The notes beneath the pieces are model-generated. The model had not been told where the DNA came from, did not search any database, and was given only the letters and a program-made list of their open reading frames with translations. A DNA stretch of 64,000 nt from Photobacterium sp. TY1-4 (GTDB lineage: Bacteria > Pseudomonadota > Gammaproteobacteria > Enterobacterales > Vibrionaceae): assembly GCF_025398175.1 (NCBI RefSeq), contig NZ_CP099734.1:3286001-3350000 (forward strand), read 5' to 3'. Shown here piece by piece: positions 1 through 8,240 of the stretch. The first letter of the stretch is position 1. Every line of letters starts with the position of its first letter. The position numbers and the translations under genes were made by a program.

Positions 1-493
1 CCGAGGGTACATCCACAGCGATGATCGGCCGGGCAGCCAGATTCAGCAGCCCAATCAGTTGTCCGCAATCTTCGCGCACCGGGCCGGTCAGGCCTGTGCC
101 CAACAGCGCGTCAACAATCACTTCGACATCATCCGGAATCTGCGACTGCGCCGATGTGATCTGCCCGCCGACAGCCAACCAGTCATCCCGCGCCCGCGCC
201 GCATCGCCTGTGAGCCGCGCTGCATCACCCAATTGCCACAGCCGAACCGAGATCCCCGCCGCACGCGCCAGCCGGGCGACCACATACCCGTCACCGCCAT
301 TGTTCCCACCCCCGCAACAGATCAGCACAGACCGGCACGTCGGGTAACGCTGGCTCAGCACGGAAAATACGGCCTCGCCCGCGCGTCGCATTAACTGATA
401 CATCTCCAGTTGCATCGCCTGAGCCGCCCGAAGCTCACCTTTACGGACCTGCTCAGCCCGGTACAGCAATTGAGGTAATTGTGTTGTGACCAT
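1..493 (-). CDS. nnr: NAD(P)H-hydrate epimerase, N-terminal part (cut by window edge)
   Basis: This is the N-terminal YjeF-type epimerase domain, which interconverts R- and S-forms of damaged NAD(P)H hydrate so that the C-terminal dehydratase domain can repair them. The reverse strand reads MVTTQLPQLLYRAEQVRKGE and continues with the glycine/asparagine-rich nucleotide-binding stretch CGGGNNGGDGYVVARLA, then DALLGTGLTGPVRE and AVDVPSG, all family hallmarks. The ATG at 493 follows a GAGGGAG ribosome site. It is divergent from queG, as part of the nnr/queG/orn neighbourhood known from enterobacteria. The dehydratase domain lies outside the window. The open frame runs off base 1. Confidence 0.9.
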   Translation of the reverse strand, partial: MVTTQLPQLLYRAEQVRKGELRAAQAMQLEMYQLMRRAGEAVFSVLSQRYPTCRSVLICCGGGNNGGDGYVVARLARAAGISVRLWQLGDAARLTGDAARARDDWLAVGGQITSAQSQIPDDVEVIVDALLGTGLTGPVREDCGQLIGLLNLAARPIIAVDVPS

Positions 494-696
494 ATGCGCT
501 CCCTCGTTCACAGCCTGAGCCCATCCTCGAGCGCACGGCTGGCAGTGAACAAATAGTGCCCAAAACCGCCATCAGGTACAATCATAAATCCCCAACAGCT
601 TGAAGCAGACACCAAGGCTTCTATGATTGATTCAATTGTTGATGATTATGGTACACTTCGGCCCCTTTACTCTCAGCCACGCAGTACACACCCAAA

Positions 697-1830
697 ATGA
701 CGATAAACTACAGCGAACTGGCCCTAAACATTAAGCAATGGGGAAAAGAACTCGGTTTTCAGCAGGTTGGGATCTGCGATGTGGATCTGAAAAAACACGA
801 GGCCCAGCTTCAGCGCTGGCTTGATGCCGGTTATCACGGCGAAATGGACTGGATGGCCCGCCACGGCATGATGCGCGCCCGACCGGACGAACTTTTACCC
901 GGCACCGTGCGGGTGATCAGCGTGCGGATGAATTATCTGCCCCCTGAAGCCGGATTTGCCCAAACCCTGAAGCAACCGGAGCTGGCTTACATCAGTCGCT
1001 ATTCTCTGGGTCGGGATTACCACAAGCTGATCCGAAACCGCTTGAAGCTGTTGGGCCAGCGGATTGAACAAGCCGTCGGGGCCTTTGGGTATCGGCCGTT
1101 TGTCGACTCAGCCCCGATTCTGGAACGGCCACTGGCTGAAAAAGCCGGTTTAGGGTGGACCGGTAAACATTCATTAATTTTAAGTGAACAAGCCGGTTCC
1201 TGGTTTTTCCTGGGTGAACTGCTGATCGATTTACCTTTACCCGTTGACCAACCCGTCGAGAACCAATGCGGTAAGTGCGTTGCCTGCATGACCAGTTGTC
1301 CGACAGGCGCCATCGTTGAAGAAGGCGTCGTGGATGCCAGACGCTGTATTTCCTATCTGACCATCGAGTTCGACGGGGTGATCCCGGAAGAGTTTCGCGA
1401 GCCGATGGGCAACCGGATATACGGCTGCGACGACTGCCAGCTGGTATGTCCGTTCAATCGCTATTCCGAGATTACCGAAGAGAGCGACTACCATTGCCGG
1501 GACAGCCTGGACCAACAACCCCTGCACGTTTTATATCAGTGGACAGAATCGCAATTTCTCAAACAGACCGAAGGTTCAGCCATTCGGCGGATCGGTCACC
1601 TGCAGTGGCTGCGAAACCTGACCATTGCAATGGGCAACGCCCCTTATCGGCAAGAGATTATTGATGCCCTCGAACAACGGCTGGGGGAGAGTGTACTCTT
1701 GGATGAACACATCCACTGGGCCCTCGACAAACAGCGGGAGAAACGCCAGGCACTCACCATTGAAGTGCTGCCGGGTAAAACTAAACGGCTTATCCGGATT
1801 ATTGAAAAAGGGCTCCCCCGCGACGCTTAA
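697..1830 (+). CDS. queG: Epoxyqueuosine reductase QueG
   Basis: QueG catalyses the last step of queuosine synthesis in tRNA, reducing epoxyqueuosine to queuosine with a cobalamin cofactor and two [4Fe-4S] clusters. The 377-residue protein is the usual length. Two ferredoxin-type motifs are visible near residues 190-250: CGKCVACMTSCP and CDDCQLVCP. The C-terminal third is a HEAT-like extension. The start at ATG 697 gives the expected family N-terminus with SELALNIKQWGKELGFQQVGI. It is followed by the non-coding DnaA-box region and the tRNA array, the same order (queG, tRNA-Gly, orn) as in Escherichia coli. Confidence 0.95.
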   Translation: MTINYSELALNIKQWGKELGFQQVGICDVDLKKHEAQLQRWLDAGYHGEMDWMARHGMMRARPDELLPGTVRVISVRMNYLPPEAGFAQTLKQPELAYISRYSLGRDYHKLIRNRLKLLGQRIEQAVGAFGYRPFVDSAPILERPLAEKAGLGWTGKHSLILSEQAGSWFFLGELLIDLPLPVDQPVENQCGKCVACMTSCPTGAIVEEGVVDARRCISYLTIEFDGVIPEEFREPMGNRIYGCDDCQLVCPFNRYSEITEESDYHCRDSLDQQPLHVLYQWTESQFLKQTEGSAIRRIGHLQWLRNLTIAMGNAPYRQEIIDALEQRLGESVLLDEHIHWALDKQREKRQALTIEVLPGKTKRLIRIIEKGLPRDA

Positions 1831-2053
1831 AACGCCTGGTAACGCTCCTGCCCAATCGAGACATTGCACAAAATGGGAGCAGTGTCAGCCTTAACCGGAA
1901 ATGTGGAAAACCGTTTCATCCCCGCCAATATTTTCCATTCTCAAAAAGATTAAACACAGCCGAATATACTCACAATCAAAACAGTTATCCCAAGGATGAA
2001 CATATTGATCAGGCTGTATATAACCCTTGGATAAAGACAAGAAATCCCAGCCT

Positions 2054-2066
2054 TATCAAACACTTG
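2054..2066 (+). promoter_or_regulatory. IHF-consensus site in datA-like region
   Basis: TATCAAACACTTG matches WATCAANNNNTTR at all fixed positions and lies about 60 bases from the first perfect DnaA box. Confidence 0.5.
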
Positions 2067-2127
2067 TCTTGTTGATATCTTTTATTGAAAAATGAGGAAT
2101 AGGAAAATTACAAGTGAGTGAAAAGAG

Positions 2128-2203
2128 TTATTCACACGACGTCGGCACATGTAATCAACTGAGTTACCCACAACAGAAAAGATGTGGATAAATCTGTGTA
2201 TGA
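2128..2203. promoter_or_regulatory. Core cluster of four DnaA-box-like sequences
   Basis: TTATTCACA (2128-2136, plus), TTACCCACA (2164-2172, plus), TGTGGATAA (2183-2191, minus box TTATCCACA) and TGTGTATGA (2195-2203, minus, one mismatch) lie within 76 bases. Two are perfect consensus boxes. Confidence 0.65.
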
Positions 2204-2621
2204 ACGATAGATTTAAGCAACCTAGCTCACCGCAAACCCAGAGATTCTCGGCATTTCAGCGGGGTTGGATTCTGGATAAGAAATATGATTTACAGATCAA
2301 GCCTCCCTGCATTCATCAGGGGGTATCCACAAAATAAAAGAGCATGTACCGTTACCAGGAACCAAGCCTCTCATCGGCTGGCTGGACAGAGCATCTTAAT
2401 GAGCAGAGACAAATAAACAGCCACTCAGGCTGTCGAAGTCTCTATCTGATGATGTCATTGAAGCTGATTGCTTCCTGAGGTTCTGAATCTGATGGATCCG
2501 GAACTCTGGCGCGACACACAAGATCAACGAATTCACCGTCTGATCGAGGAATGTTGCAGTAGGACTAATACTTCACAGTAGTAGTTTGCCGTATGACCAC
2601 ATTCGTGGCGACAGCAAGATT

Positions 2622-2712
2622 TGGAGCGACACACGTGGTTCCTGATCGTCAAGGAACCAAGCGTGGCCTCAACCTTAATAAGGTTTCAGCCGACCAATTA
2701 AGCGAGTGTCGC
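2622..2712 (-). pseudogene. tRNA-Gly-like unit with hairpin-substituted T-arm (variant 1)
   Basis: Read on the minus strand it keeps the GCGACAC/GTGTCGC acceptor stem and encoded CCA of the neighbouring tRNA-Gly genes, but it is 91 nt rather than 76. The T-loop is replaced by a hairpin (stem TGGTTCCT/AGGAACCA, 8 bp). The anticodon loop is TTATTAA (anticodon ATT) instead of TTGCCAA. The D-arm is altered (TCGCTTAATTGGTCGGCTGA). This is the last, most promoter-distal unit of the array. Confidence 0.7.
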
Positions 2713-2747
2713 ATTCGTCACCGTTAAGCACGATGAAGGCTGTAATT

Positions 2748-2838
2748 TGGAGCGACACACGAGGTTCCTGATCTTCAAGGAACTAGGCGTGACCTCAACC
2801 TTAATAAGGTTGCGCTCTACCAACTGAGCTAGTGTCGC
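2748..2838 (-). pseudogene. tRNA-Gly-like unit with hairpin-substituted T-arm (variant 2)
   Basis: It is a 91-nt minus-strand unit with the Gly acceptor stem and a canonical D-arm (TAGCTCAGTTGGTAGAGC). The anticodon loop is TTATTAA, and GTTCCT/AGGAAC forms a hairpin where the T-loop should be. Units V1, V2, V3 and the first tRNA-Gly start exactly 126 bases apart. Confidence 0.7.
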
Positions 2839-2873
2839 ATTCGCCACCGTTAAGCACGATGAAAGCTGTAATC

Positions 2874-2964
2874 TGGAGCGACACACGTGGTTCCTGATCT
2901 TCAAGGAACTAGGCGTGACCTCAACCTTAATAAGGTTTCAGCCGACCAACTGAGCTAGTGTCGC
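2874..2964 (-). pseudogene. tRNA-Gly-like unit with hairpin-substituted T-arm (variant 3)
   Basis: It is a 91-nt minus-strand unit with anticodon loop TTATTAA and the altered D-arm GGTCGGCTGAAACC, as in variant 1. The T-arm hairpin uses GTTCCT/AGGAAC. The acceptor stem and encoded CCA are intact. Confidence 0.7.
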
Positions 2965-2999
2965 ATTCGCCACCGTTAAGCACGATGAAAGCTATAATT

Positions 3000-3075
3000 T
3001 GGAGCGACACACGAGGCTCGAACTCGTGACCTCAACCTTGGCAAGGTTGCGCTCTACCAACTGAGCTAGTGTCGC
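3000..3075 (-). tRNA. tRNA-Gly (anticodon GCC)
   Basis: The 76-nt cloverleaf starts GCGACACTAGCTCAGTTGG, with anticodon loop TTGCCAA and encoded CCA. It differs from the other copies by one T-loop base (TTCGAGC instead of TTCGAAC). It is the most promoter-distal intact copy. Confidence 0.95.
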
Positions 3076-3077
3076 AT

Positions 3078-3153
<76 letters not shown>

Positions 3154-3192
3154 TCCGTATTTCATCGTTAAGTACGATGACAACTATAAATT

Positions 3193-3283
3193 TGGAGCGA
3201 CACACGATGTTCCTGATCTTCAAGGAACTAGGCGTGACCTCAACCTTAATAAGGTTTCAGCCGACCAACTGAGCGAGTGTCGT
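3193..3283 (-). pseudogene. tRNA-Gly-like unit with hairpin-substituted T-arm (variant 4)
   Basis: It is a 91-nt unit with anticodon loop TTATTAA, the altered D-arm, the GTTCCT/AGGAAC hairpin in place of the T-loop, and a changed first acceptor base (A1 opposite C72). It looks more decayed than variants 2 and 6. Confidence 0.65.
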
Positions 3284-3318
3284 ATTCGTCACCGTTAAGC
3301 ACGATGAAAGCTGTAATC

Positions 3319-3394
3319 TGGAGCGACACACGAGGTTCGAACTCGTGACCTCAACCTTGGCAAGGTTGCGCTCTACCAACTGAGCTAGTGTCGC
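3319..3394 (-). tRNA. tRNA-Gly (anticodon GCC)
   Basis: The 76-nt cloverleaf is intact, with anticodon loop TTGCCAA, T-arm ACGAGTTCGAACCTCGT and encoded CCA. Confidence 0.96.
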
Positions 3395-3396
3395 AT

Positions 3397-3480
3397 TGGT
3401 TGCGGGCTCGGATTTGATCCGGGCGGCGCATCCGTCGATGGCCTGAGGGTTATGACAACCATAACACCAGACTATCTGAA
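3397..3480 (-). pseudogene. Decayed tRNA-fMet-like remnant
   Basis: On the minus strand the 3' end CCGCAACCA, a T-arm-like CGGATCAAATCCG and a CATAACCC anticodon-side segment remain, but the D-arm and acceptor 5' strand are not recognisable. It occupies the position an fMet copy would have after a tRNA-Gly unit. The left limit is approximate. Confidence 0.45.
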
Positions 3481-3485
3481 ATTGT

Positions 3486-3561
<76 letters not shown>

Positions 3562-3599
3562 TCCGTATTTCATCGTTAAGCACGATGACAGCTGTAATC

Positions 3600-3692
3600 T
3601 GGAGCGACACAAGAGGTTCCTGATCTTCAAGGAACTAGGCGTGACCTCAACCTTAACAAGGTTGTAGAATCTACCAACTGAGCTAGTGTCGC
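3600..3692 (-). pseudogene. tRNA-Gly-like unit with hairpin-substituted T-arm (variant 5)
   Basis: It is 93 nt. The anticodon loop is TTGTTAA (anticodon GTT). The D-arm 3' side is replaced by GTAGATTCTACAACC. A GTTCCT/AGGAAC hairpin stands in for the T-loop, and one T-stem base is changed. The acceptor stem and CCA are intact. Confidence 0.65.
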
Positions 3693-3727
3693 ATTCGCCA
3701 CCGTTAAGCACGATGAAAGCTGTAATT

Positions 3728-3803
3728 TGGAGCGACACACGAGGTTCGAACTCGTGACCTCAACCTTGGCAAGGTTGCGCTCTACCAACTGAGCTAGTGT
3801 CGC
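3728..3803 (-). tRNA. tRNA-Gly (anticodon GCC)
   Basis: It is an intact 76-nt copy and the first (leftmost) of five units repeated with an exact 111-base period. Confidence 0.96.
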
Positions 3804-3838
3804 ATTCGTCACCGTTAAGCACGATGAAAGCTATAATT

Positions 3839-3914
3839 TGGAGCGACACACGAGGTTCGAACTCGTGACCTCAACCTTGGCAAGGTTGCGCTCTACCAAC
3901 TGAGCTAGTGTCGC
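3839..3914 (-). tRNA. tRNA-Gly (anticodon GCC)
   Basis: It is an intact 76-nt copy of the 111-base tandem series, with the same cloverleaf and encoded CCA. Confidence 0.96.
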
Positions 3915-3949
3915 ATTCGTCACCGTTAAGCACGATGAAAGCTATAATT

Positions 3950-4025
3950 TGGAGCGACACACGAGGTTCGAACTCGTGACCTCAACCTTGGCAAGGTTGC
4001 GCTCTACCAACTGAGCTAGTGTCGC
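3950..4025 (-). tRNA. tRNA-Gly (anticodon GCC)
   Basis: It is an intact 76-nt copy of the 111-base tandem series. Confidence 0.96.
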
Positions 4026-4060
4026 ATTCGTCACCGTTAAGCACGATGAAAGCTATAATT

Positions 4061-4136
4061 TGGAGCGACACACGAGGTTCGAACTCGTGACCTCAACCTT
4101 GGCAAGGTTGCGCTCTACCAACTGAGCTAGTGTCGC
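4061..4136 (-). tRNA. tRNA-Gly (anticodon GCC)
   Basis: It is an intact 76-nt copy of the 111-base tandem series. Confidence 0.96.
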
Positions 4137-4171
4137 ATTCGTCACCGTTAAGCACGATGAAAGCTATAATT

Positions 4172-4247
4172 TGGAGCGACACACGAGGTTCGAACTCGTG
4201 ACCTCAACCTTGGCAAGGTTGCGCTCTACCAACTGAGCTAGTGTCGC
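4172..4247 (-). tRNA. tRNA-Gly (anticodon GCC)
   Basis: It is an intact 76-nt copy, the last of the 111-base series, two bases from the following initiator tRNA. Confidence 0.96.
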
Positions 4248-4249
4248 AT

Positions 4250-4326
<77 letters not shown>

Positions 4327-4364
4327 TCCGTATTTCATCGTTAAGCACGATGACAGCTGTAAAC

Positions 4365-4455
4365 TGGAGCGACACACGAGGTTCCTGATCTTCAAGGAAC
4401 TAGGCGTGACCTCAACCTTAACAAGGTTGCGCTCTACCAACTGAGCTAGTGTCGC
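4365..4455 (-). pseudogene. tRNA-Gly-like unit with hairpin-substituted T-arm (variant 6)
   Basis: It is 91 nt with a canonical acceptor stem and D-arm, anticodon loop TTGTTAA (GTT, an Asn anticodon on a Gly body) and the GTTCCT/AGGAAC hairpin in the T-arm. It is the best-preserved member of the variant family. Confidence 0.7.
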
Positions 4456-4490
4456 ATTCGTCACCGTTAAGCACGATGAAAGCTGTAATC

Positions 4491-4566
4491 TGGAGCGACA
4501 CACGAGGTTCGAACTCGTGACCTCAACCTTGGCAAGGTTGCGCTCTACCAACTGAGCTAGTGTCGC
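4491..4566 (-). tRNA. tRNA-Gly (anticodon GCC)
   Basis: It is an intact 76-nt copy with encoded CCA, two bases from the next initiator tRNA. Confidence 0.96.
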
Positions 4567-4568
4567 AT

Positions 4569-4645
<77 letters not shown>

Positions 4646-4683
4646 TCCGTATTTCATCGTTAAGCACGATGACAGCTGTAAAC

Positions 4684-4775
4684 TGGAGCGACACACGAGG
4701 TTCCTGATCTTCAAGGAACTAGGCGTGACCTCAACCTTAACAAGGTTGTAGATCTACCAACTGAGCTAGTGTCGC
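4684..4775 (-). pseudogene. tRNA-Gly-like unit with hairpin-substituted T-arm (variant 7)
   Basis: It is 92 nt. The anticodon loop is TTGTTAA. The D-arm 3' side is changed to GTAGATCTACAACC. The GTTCCT/AGGAAC hairpin replaces the T-loop. The same GTAGATCTAC segment recurs in the chimera at 4906. Confidence 0.68.
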
Positions 4776-4810
4776 ATTCGTCACCGTTAAGCACGATGAA
4801 AGCTATAATC

Positions 4811-4886
4811 TGGAGCGACACACGAGGTTCGAACTCGTGACCTCAACCTTGGCAAGGTTGCGCTCTACCAACTGAGCTAGTGTCGC
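4811..4886 (-). tRNA. tRNA-Gly (anticodon GCC)
   Basis: It is an intact 76-nt copy. Its 5' flank on the minus strand is the ATTCTCTTCATGAGAAT inverted repeat also found before the 5019 copy. Confidence 0.96.
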
Positions 4887-4905
4887 ATATTCTCATGAAG
4901 AGAAT

Positions 4906-4983
4906 TGGTTGCGGGGCCGGATTTGAACCGACGACCTTCGGGTTATGAGCCCGACGTAGATCTACCAACTGAGCTAGTGTCGC
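4906..4983 (-). pseudogene. Chimeric tRNA: 5' half of a Gly variant, 3' half of tRNA-fMet
   Basis: On the minus strand the unit begins GCGACACTAGCTCAGTTGG, as in tRNA-Gly, continues GTAGATCTAC as in variant 7, then switches to GTCGGGCTCATAACCCGAAG and the fMet T-arm with the one-C-short CCCCGCA end. The two acceptor halves are not complementary, so it cannot fold as a tRNA. Confidence 0.75.
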
Positions 4984-5018
4984 ATTCGTCACCGTTAAGC
5001 ACGATGAAAGCTATAATC

Positions 5019-5094
5019 TGGAGCGACACACGAGGTTCGAACTCGTGACCTCAACCTTGGCAAGGTTGCGCTCTACCAACTGAGCTAGTGTCGC
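5019..5094 (-). tRNA. tRNA-Gly (anticodon GCC)
   Basis: It is an intact 76-nt copy, the second unit from the promoter. Confidence 0.96.
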
Positions 5095-5113
5095 ATATTC
5101 TCATGAAGAGAAT

Positions 5114-5190
<77 letters not shown>

Positions 5191-5242
5191 TCCGATTATC
5201 AGAAAAGCAAAACTATTGAATATTTGCCTTTCGAGGCTGCGC

Positions 5243-5270
5243 ATTATACGAAGAAATTAGACGGATGCAA
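5243..5270 (-). promoter_or_regulatory. Promoter of the tRNA array
   Basis: On the minus strand TTGCAT (5270-5265), a 16-base spacer and a perfect TATAAT (5248-5243) are followed by a GC-rich discriminator GCGC. This is the pattern of stringently controlled stable-RNA promoters. Confidence 0.8.
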
Positions 5271-5320
5271 TACTTCCTCAAAAAAATATGGAATTTTCAA
5301 CGCGACCGTCTAAATCATCA

Positions 5321-5866
5321 TCAAATTTTAAAAATATGCTCACGATAGTAACGCAATTCATTGATTGAATCACGAATATCATCCAATGCCAAATGGCTCC
5401 CTTGTTTATGAAATCCAGTCAGCAAGTCAGGCTGCCAGCGGCGGGTCAGTTCTTTCAGGGTGCTGACATCCAGATAACGGTAGTGGAAGTATTGCTCCAG
5501 TTCCGGCATATGTTTATACAGAAAGCGGCGATCCTGCCCGATACTGTTCCCGCAAATCGGTGACGCGCCCGCCGGCACCCATTGCTCCAAAAAAGCAATG
5601 GTCTGACGCACCGCTTCTGCCTCATCGACCTTGCTCTCACGCACCCGCGCAACCAATCCACTTTTAGTATGGGTGGAAGTACACCACTCATCCATTTTTA
5701 CCAATTCCGACTCCGGCTGATGGATCGCCAAGACAGGACCTTCTGCCAGGATATTCAATTGCGCATCCGTCACGATCGTCGCAATCTCAATAATTTTGTG
5801 GGCTTCAGGATCCAGCCCGGTCATTTCTAAATCGATCCAAATAAGGTTCTGATCGCTGATCGTCAT
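5321..5866 (-). CDS. orn: Oligoribonuclease
   Basis: Orn is the essential 3'-5' exoribonuclease that degrades 2-5-nt RNAs and pGpG from cyclic di-GMP turnover. The chosen ATG at 5866 ([20 protein letters not shown]) gives 181 residues, the same length as the E. coli enzyme. The longer open frame upstream has no matching family sequence. DEDDh motifs are visible: [10 protein letters not shown] near the N-terminus and [11 protein letters not shown] near the C-terminus. It is divergent from rsgA, and its 3' end lies just upstream of the tRNA-array promoter. Confidence 0.95.
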   Translation of the reverse strand: MTISDQNLIWIDLEMTGLDPEAHKIIEIATIVTDAQLNILAEGPVLAIHQPESELVKMDEWCTSTHTKSGLVARVRESKVDEAEAVRQTIAFLEQWVPAGASPICGNSIGQDRRFLYKHMPELEQYFHYRYLDVSTLKELTRRWQPDLLTGFHKQGSHLALDDIRDSINELRYYREHIFKI

Positions 5867-5999
5867 CGGATATTGCCTATTCTGTGAGTAAACCATGTAT
5901 GATAATACCAAACGCAAGCCGATTCCGGGGAACAGACAACATTCCCAGACGGCCAATGCCCTTATTCTACCGTAAGCCAACTAACTGAACGAAATTCTT

Positions 6000-7052
6000 G
6001 TGGCAAAAAAGAAAAAGCTGACCAAAGGACAGAGCCGTCGTGTTCGCTCCAACCAAAACAAACGCCTGACGCGCGAAAAAGCCGATGTCCAGTGGGATGA
6101 ATCCCTACTGGCATCCGCCCGTGAAGGACTGGTGATCACCCGTTTCGGCCAGCATGCCGACGTTGAAGATCCCCAAACCAGGGCGATTCACCGCTGCAAC
6201 CTGCGCCGCAGTATCCAGAGCCTAGTCTCCGGCGACCGCGTGGTCTGGCGCCCGGGTGTCGAAACCTTGCAAGGGATCGCCGGGGTCGTGGAAGCGGTCC
6301 ATGAGCGAGAATCCATGCTGACCCGTCCGGACTATTACGACGGTGTCAAAGCAGTCGCGGCAAACGTCAATCGCATTATCATTGTCTCCGCCGTCTTACC
6401 GGAGCTGTCGCTGAACATTATCGATCGCTACCTGATCGCCGCAGAAACCGTCGGGATTGAACCGCTGATCGTTCTGAACAAGATAGACCTGCTCAATCCG
6501 GAAGAACGCTGCCGCGTCGAAGATCTGTTATCGCTGTATGAAAACATTGGCTATCAGATCCGATATGTCAGCACCGATACCGGTGAAGGAATGGAAGCGC
6601 TGAAAGAAGACCTGAAAGATCATGTCAGCATCTTTGCCGGCCAATCCGGGGTGGGTAAATCCAGTATGGTCAATGCACTGATGCCGGAAGTCGACGCCGA
6701 GATCGGTGATGTCTCCGAATCATCCGGTTTGGGCCAGCACACCACCACGGCAGCCCGTCTGTATCACTTCCCGGACGGTGGTGATCTCATTGACTCCCCC
6801 GGGGTACGGGAATTCGGTCTGTGGCATCTGGAGCCCGAACAAGTCACCGAAGCTTTTGTTGAGTTTCGCGATTACCTGGGCGGCTGTAAATTCCGTGATT
6901 GTAAACATGGTGACGATCCCGGCTGCCTGATCCGCGAAGCGGTAGAGGACGGTAAGATCCGCCGTGAACGCTATGACAGCTACCATCGCATTATCGACAG
7001 TATGTCGGAAAATGTCGCTAACCGTCAGTTCTCTCGCAACAAACCGGAATAA
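6000..7052 (+). CDS. rsgA: Ribosome small subunit-dependent GTPase RsgA
   Basis: RsgA is a circularly permuted GTPase that checks and releases late 30S subunit precursors. The 350-residue protein begins at GTG 6000 ([20 protein letters not shown]), matching the basic N-terminus of the family. It shows an OB-fold region, the G4 motif NKIDLL preceding the P-loop GQSGVGKSS, the G3 motif DSPG, and a C-terminal zinc knuckle with [14 protein letters not shown]. The order orn-rsgA-psd is the conserved gammaproteobacterial one. Confidence 0.95.
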   Translation: MAKKKKLTKGQSRRVRSNQNKRLTREKADVQWDESLLASAREGLVITRFGQHADVEDPQTRAIHRCNLRRSIQSLVSGDRVVWRPGVETLQGIAGVVEAVHERESMLTRPDYYDGVKAVAANVNRIIIVSAVLPELSLNIIDRYLIAAETVGIEPLIVLNKIDLLNPEERCRVEDLLSLYENIGYQIRYVSTDTGEGMEALKEDLKDHVSIFAGQSGVGKSSMVNALMPEVDAEIGDVSESSGLGQHTTTAARLYHFPDGGDLIDSPGVREFGLWHLEPEQVTEAFVEFRDYLGGCKFRDCKHGDDPGCLIREAVEDGKIRRERYDSYHRIIDSMSENVANRQFSRNKPE

Positions 7053-7222
7053 CCACGCCATCTCTTCCCCTCCCCGGCCCCCGGGGAGGCGGGCCGCAAA
7101 GCGCGACGCAATAAACTGACTTTCCCGAACCTTTTCGGTATGATTCCCGGTTCGGGTTATTCTTGATTTGTTACAAGAGTAATCAAGTTGTTGATTAATT
7201 GACGCTTTCTGGAATTCATACC

Positions 7223-8104
7223 GTGAACGATAATCTCAAGATCGGCCTGCAGTACTGCGCGCCGAAACATGCTCTGACCCGAGTTGCGGGTAAACTGGCG
7301 GCCCTGAAAGGCGGCAAGCTGACCACCGCAGTGATCCGCTGGTTCATCAACCGCTACAAGGTTGATATGTCTGAAGCACGCAACCCGGATCCGGCCGCTT
7401 ACGCCACGTTCAATGATTTCTTCATCCGTGAGCTGAAAGACGGCGCCCGCCCGATCGCAGAGCAGGCTGAGATCATGACCCACCCGGCAGATGCCATGGT
7501 CAGCCAATGCGGTCCGATCACTGAAGGCCGTCTGATCCAAGCCAAAGGCCACACCTTTGAGGCTGTTGAATTGCTGGGCGGCGATCAGGCCTTGGCAGAT
7601 GAATTCCAGGGCGGTGATTTTGCGACCTTGTACCTCTCTCCGCGTGATTATCACCGGGTGCATATGCCGTGCGACGGGACCCTGCGCCAGATGATTTACG
7701 TTCCGGGCGATCTGTTCTCGGTCAACCCGCTGACCGCGGAAAACGTGCCGAACCTGTTCGCGCGCAACGAACGGGTTGTTTGTGTCTTTGATACCGAGCA
7801 CGGGCCGCTGGTTCAGGTGCTGGTTGGCGCCACCATCGTCGGCAGCATGGATACCGTCTGGGCCGGCACTATCACGCCGCCGACCGGCCCAGTGGTACGT
7901 CGTTGGGACTACCCGACGACCGGAGACGAAGCCATCGCGCTGAAAAAAGGCGAAGAAATGGGGCTGTTTAAACTGGGCTCAACCGTGATCAACCTGTTCC
8001 CGAAAGACATGGTGGAATTTGTCGACACGATGCAGCCGGGGCAACCAACCCGAATGGGTCAGCCGTACGCAACACTCAAACCTGTTGCGGCCTCAGAAGC
8101 GTAA
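7223..8104 (+). CDS. psd: Phosphatidylserine decarboxylase proenzyme
   Basis: Psd makes phosphatidylethanolamine from phosphatidylserine at the inner membrane. The proenzyme cleaves itself at the Gly-Ser bond of LGST, seen here in [11 protein letters not shown] near the C-terminus, leaving a pyruvoyl cofactor on the new alpha chain. Other hallmarks are [19 protein letters not shown] [16 protein letters not shown] and [12 protein letters not shown]. The frame is open from TTG 7199. GTG 7223 ([11 protein letters not shown]) fits the alignment with known Psd proteins best, giving 293 residues. A hairpin terminator follows directly. Confidence 0.93.
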   Translation: MNDNLKIGLQYCAPKHALTRVAGKLAALKGGKLTTAVIRWFINRYKVDMSEARNPDPAAYATFNDFFIRELKDGARPIAEQAEIMTHPADAMVSQCGPITEGRLIQAKGHTFEAVELLGGDQALADEFQGGDFATLYLSPRDYHRVHMPCDGTLRQMIYVPGDLFSVNPLTAENVPNLFARNERVVCVFDTEHGPLVQVLVGATIVGSMDTVWAGTITPPTGPVVRRWDYPTTGDEAIALKKGEEMGLFKLGSTVINLFPKDMVEFVDTMQPGQPTRMGQPYATLKPVAASEA

Positions 8105-8123
8105 CCAGTTAACATTTTTACAC

Positions 8124-8149
8124 AAAAAGGGCGATTTTCGCCCTTTTTT
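8124..8149 (+). terminator. Rho-independent terminator after psd
   Basis: The stem AAAAGGGCGA/TCGCCCTTTT has a TTT-rich tail 20 bases after the psd stop codon. Confidence 0.9.
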
Positions 8150-8240
8150 CATAGCAGAATATTAACCGGCGCGAAGACATCCCCGTTGAACAAATAGTAT
8201 GCTGGCAGTCTATTCCCTAGCAGAATCAAGCCAACACACT

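Larger units (their letters stand above)
1831..2621. promoter_or_regulatory. Non-coding region with DnaA-box cluster and IHF-consensus site (datA-like locus)
   Basis: No convincing gene lies in these 790 bases. They hold several matches to the DnaA box TTATNCACA: perfect boxes at 2128-2136 (TTATTCACA, plus) and 2183-2191 (TTATCCACA, minus); one-mismatch boxes at 2164-2172, 2195-2203, 2271-2279 and 2323-2331. A full match to the IHF consensus WATCAANNNNTTR lies at 2054-2066 (TATCAAACACTTG). In E. coli the DnaA-titrating and DnaA-ATP-hydrolysing locus datA, built of DnaA boxes and one IHF site, maps as far as I recall between queG and the tRNA-Gly genes, the same place. Function here is inferred. 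Bases 2500-2615 contain weak remnants resembling tRNA-Gly ends. Confidence 0.6.

Noticed and set aside
1831..2621. Chromosome replication origin
   Set aside because: DnaA boxes and IHF site are present, but there is no AT-rich unwinding element with GATC clusters and no dnaA/gidA/mnmG neighbourhood; datA-like is a better fit.
7069..7090. Terminator after rsgA
   Set aside because: CCTCCCCGG/CCGGGGAGG pairs well but has no T-tract, and psd follows in the usual operon order; left unassigned.
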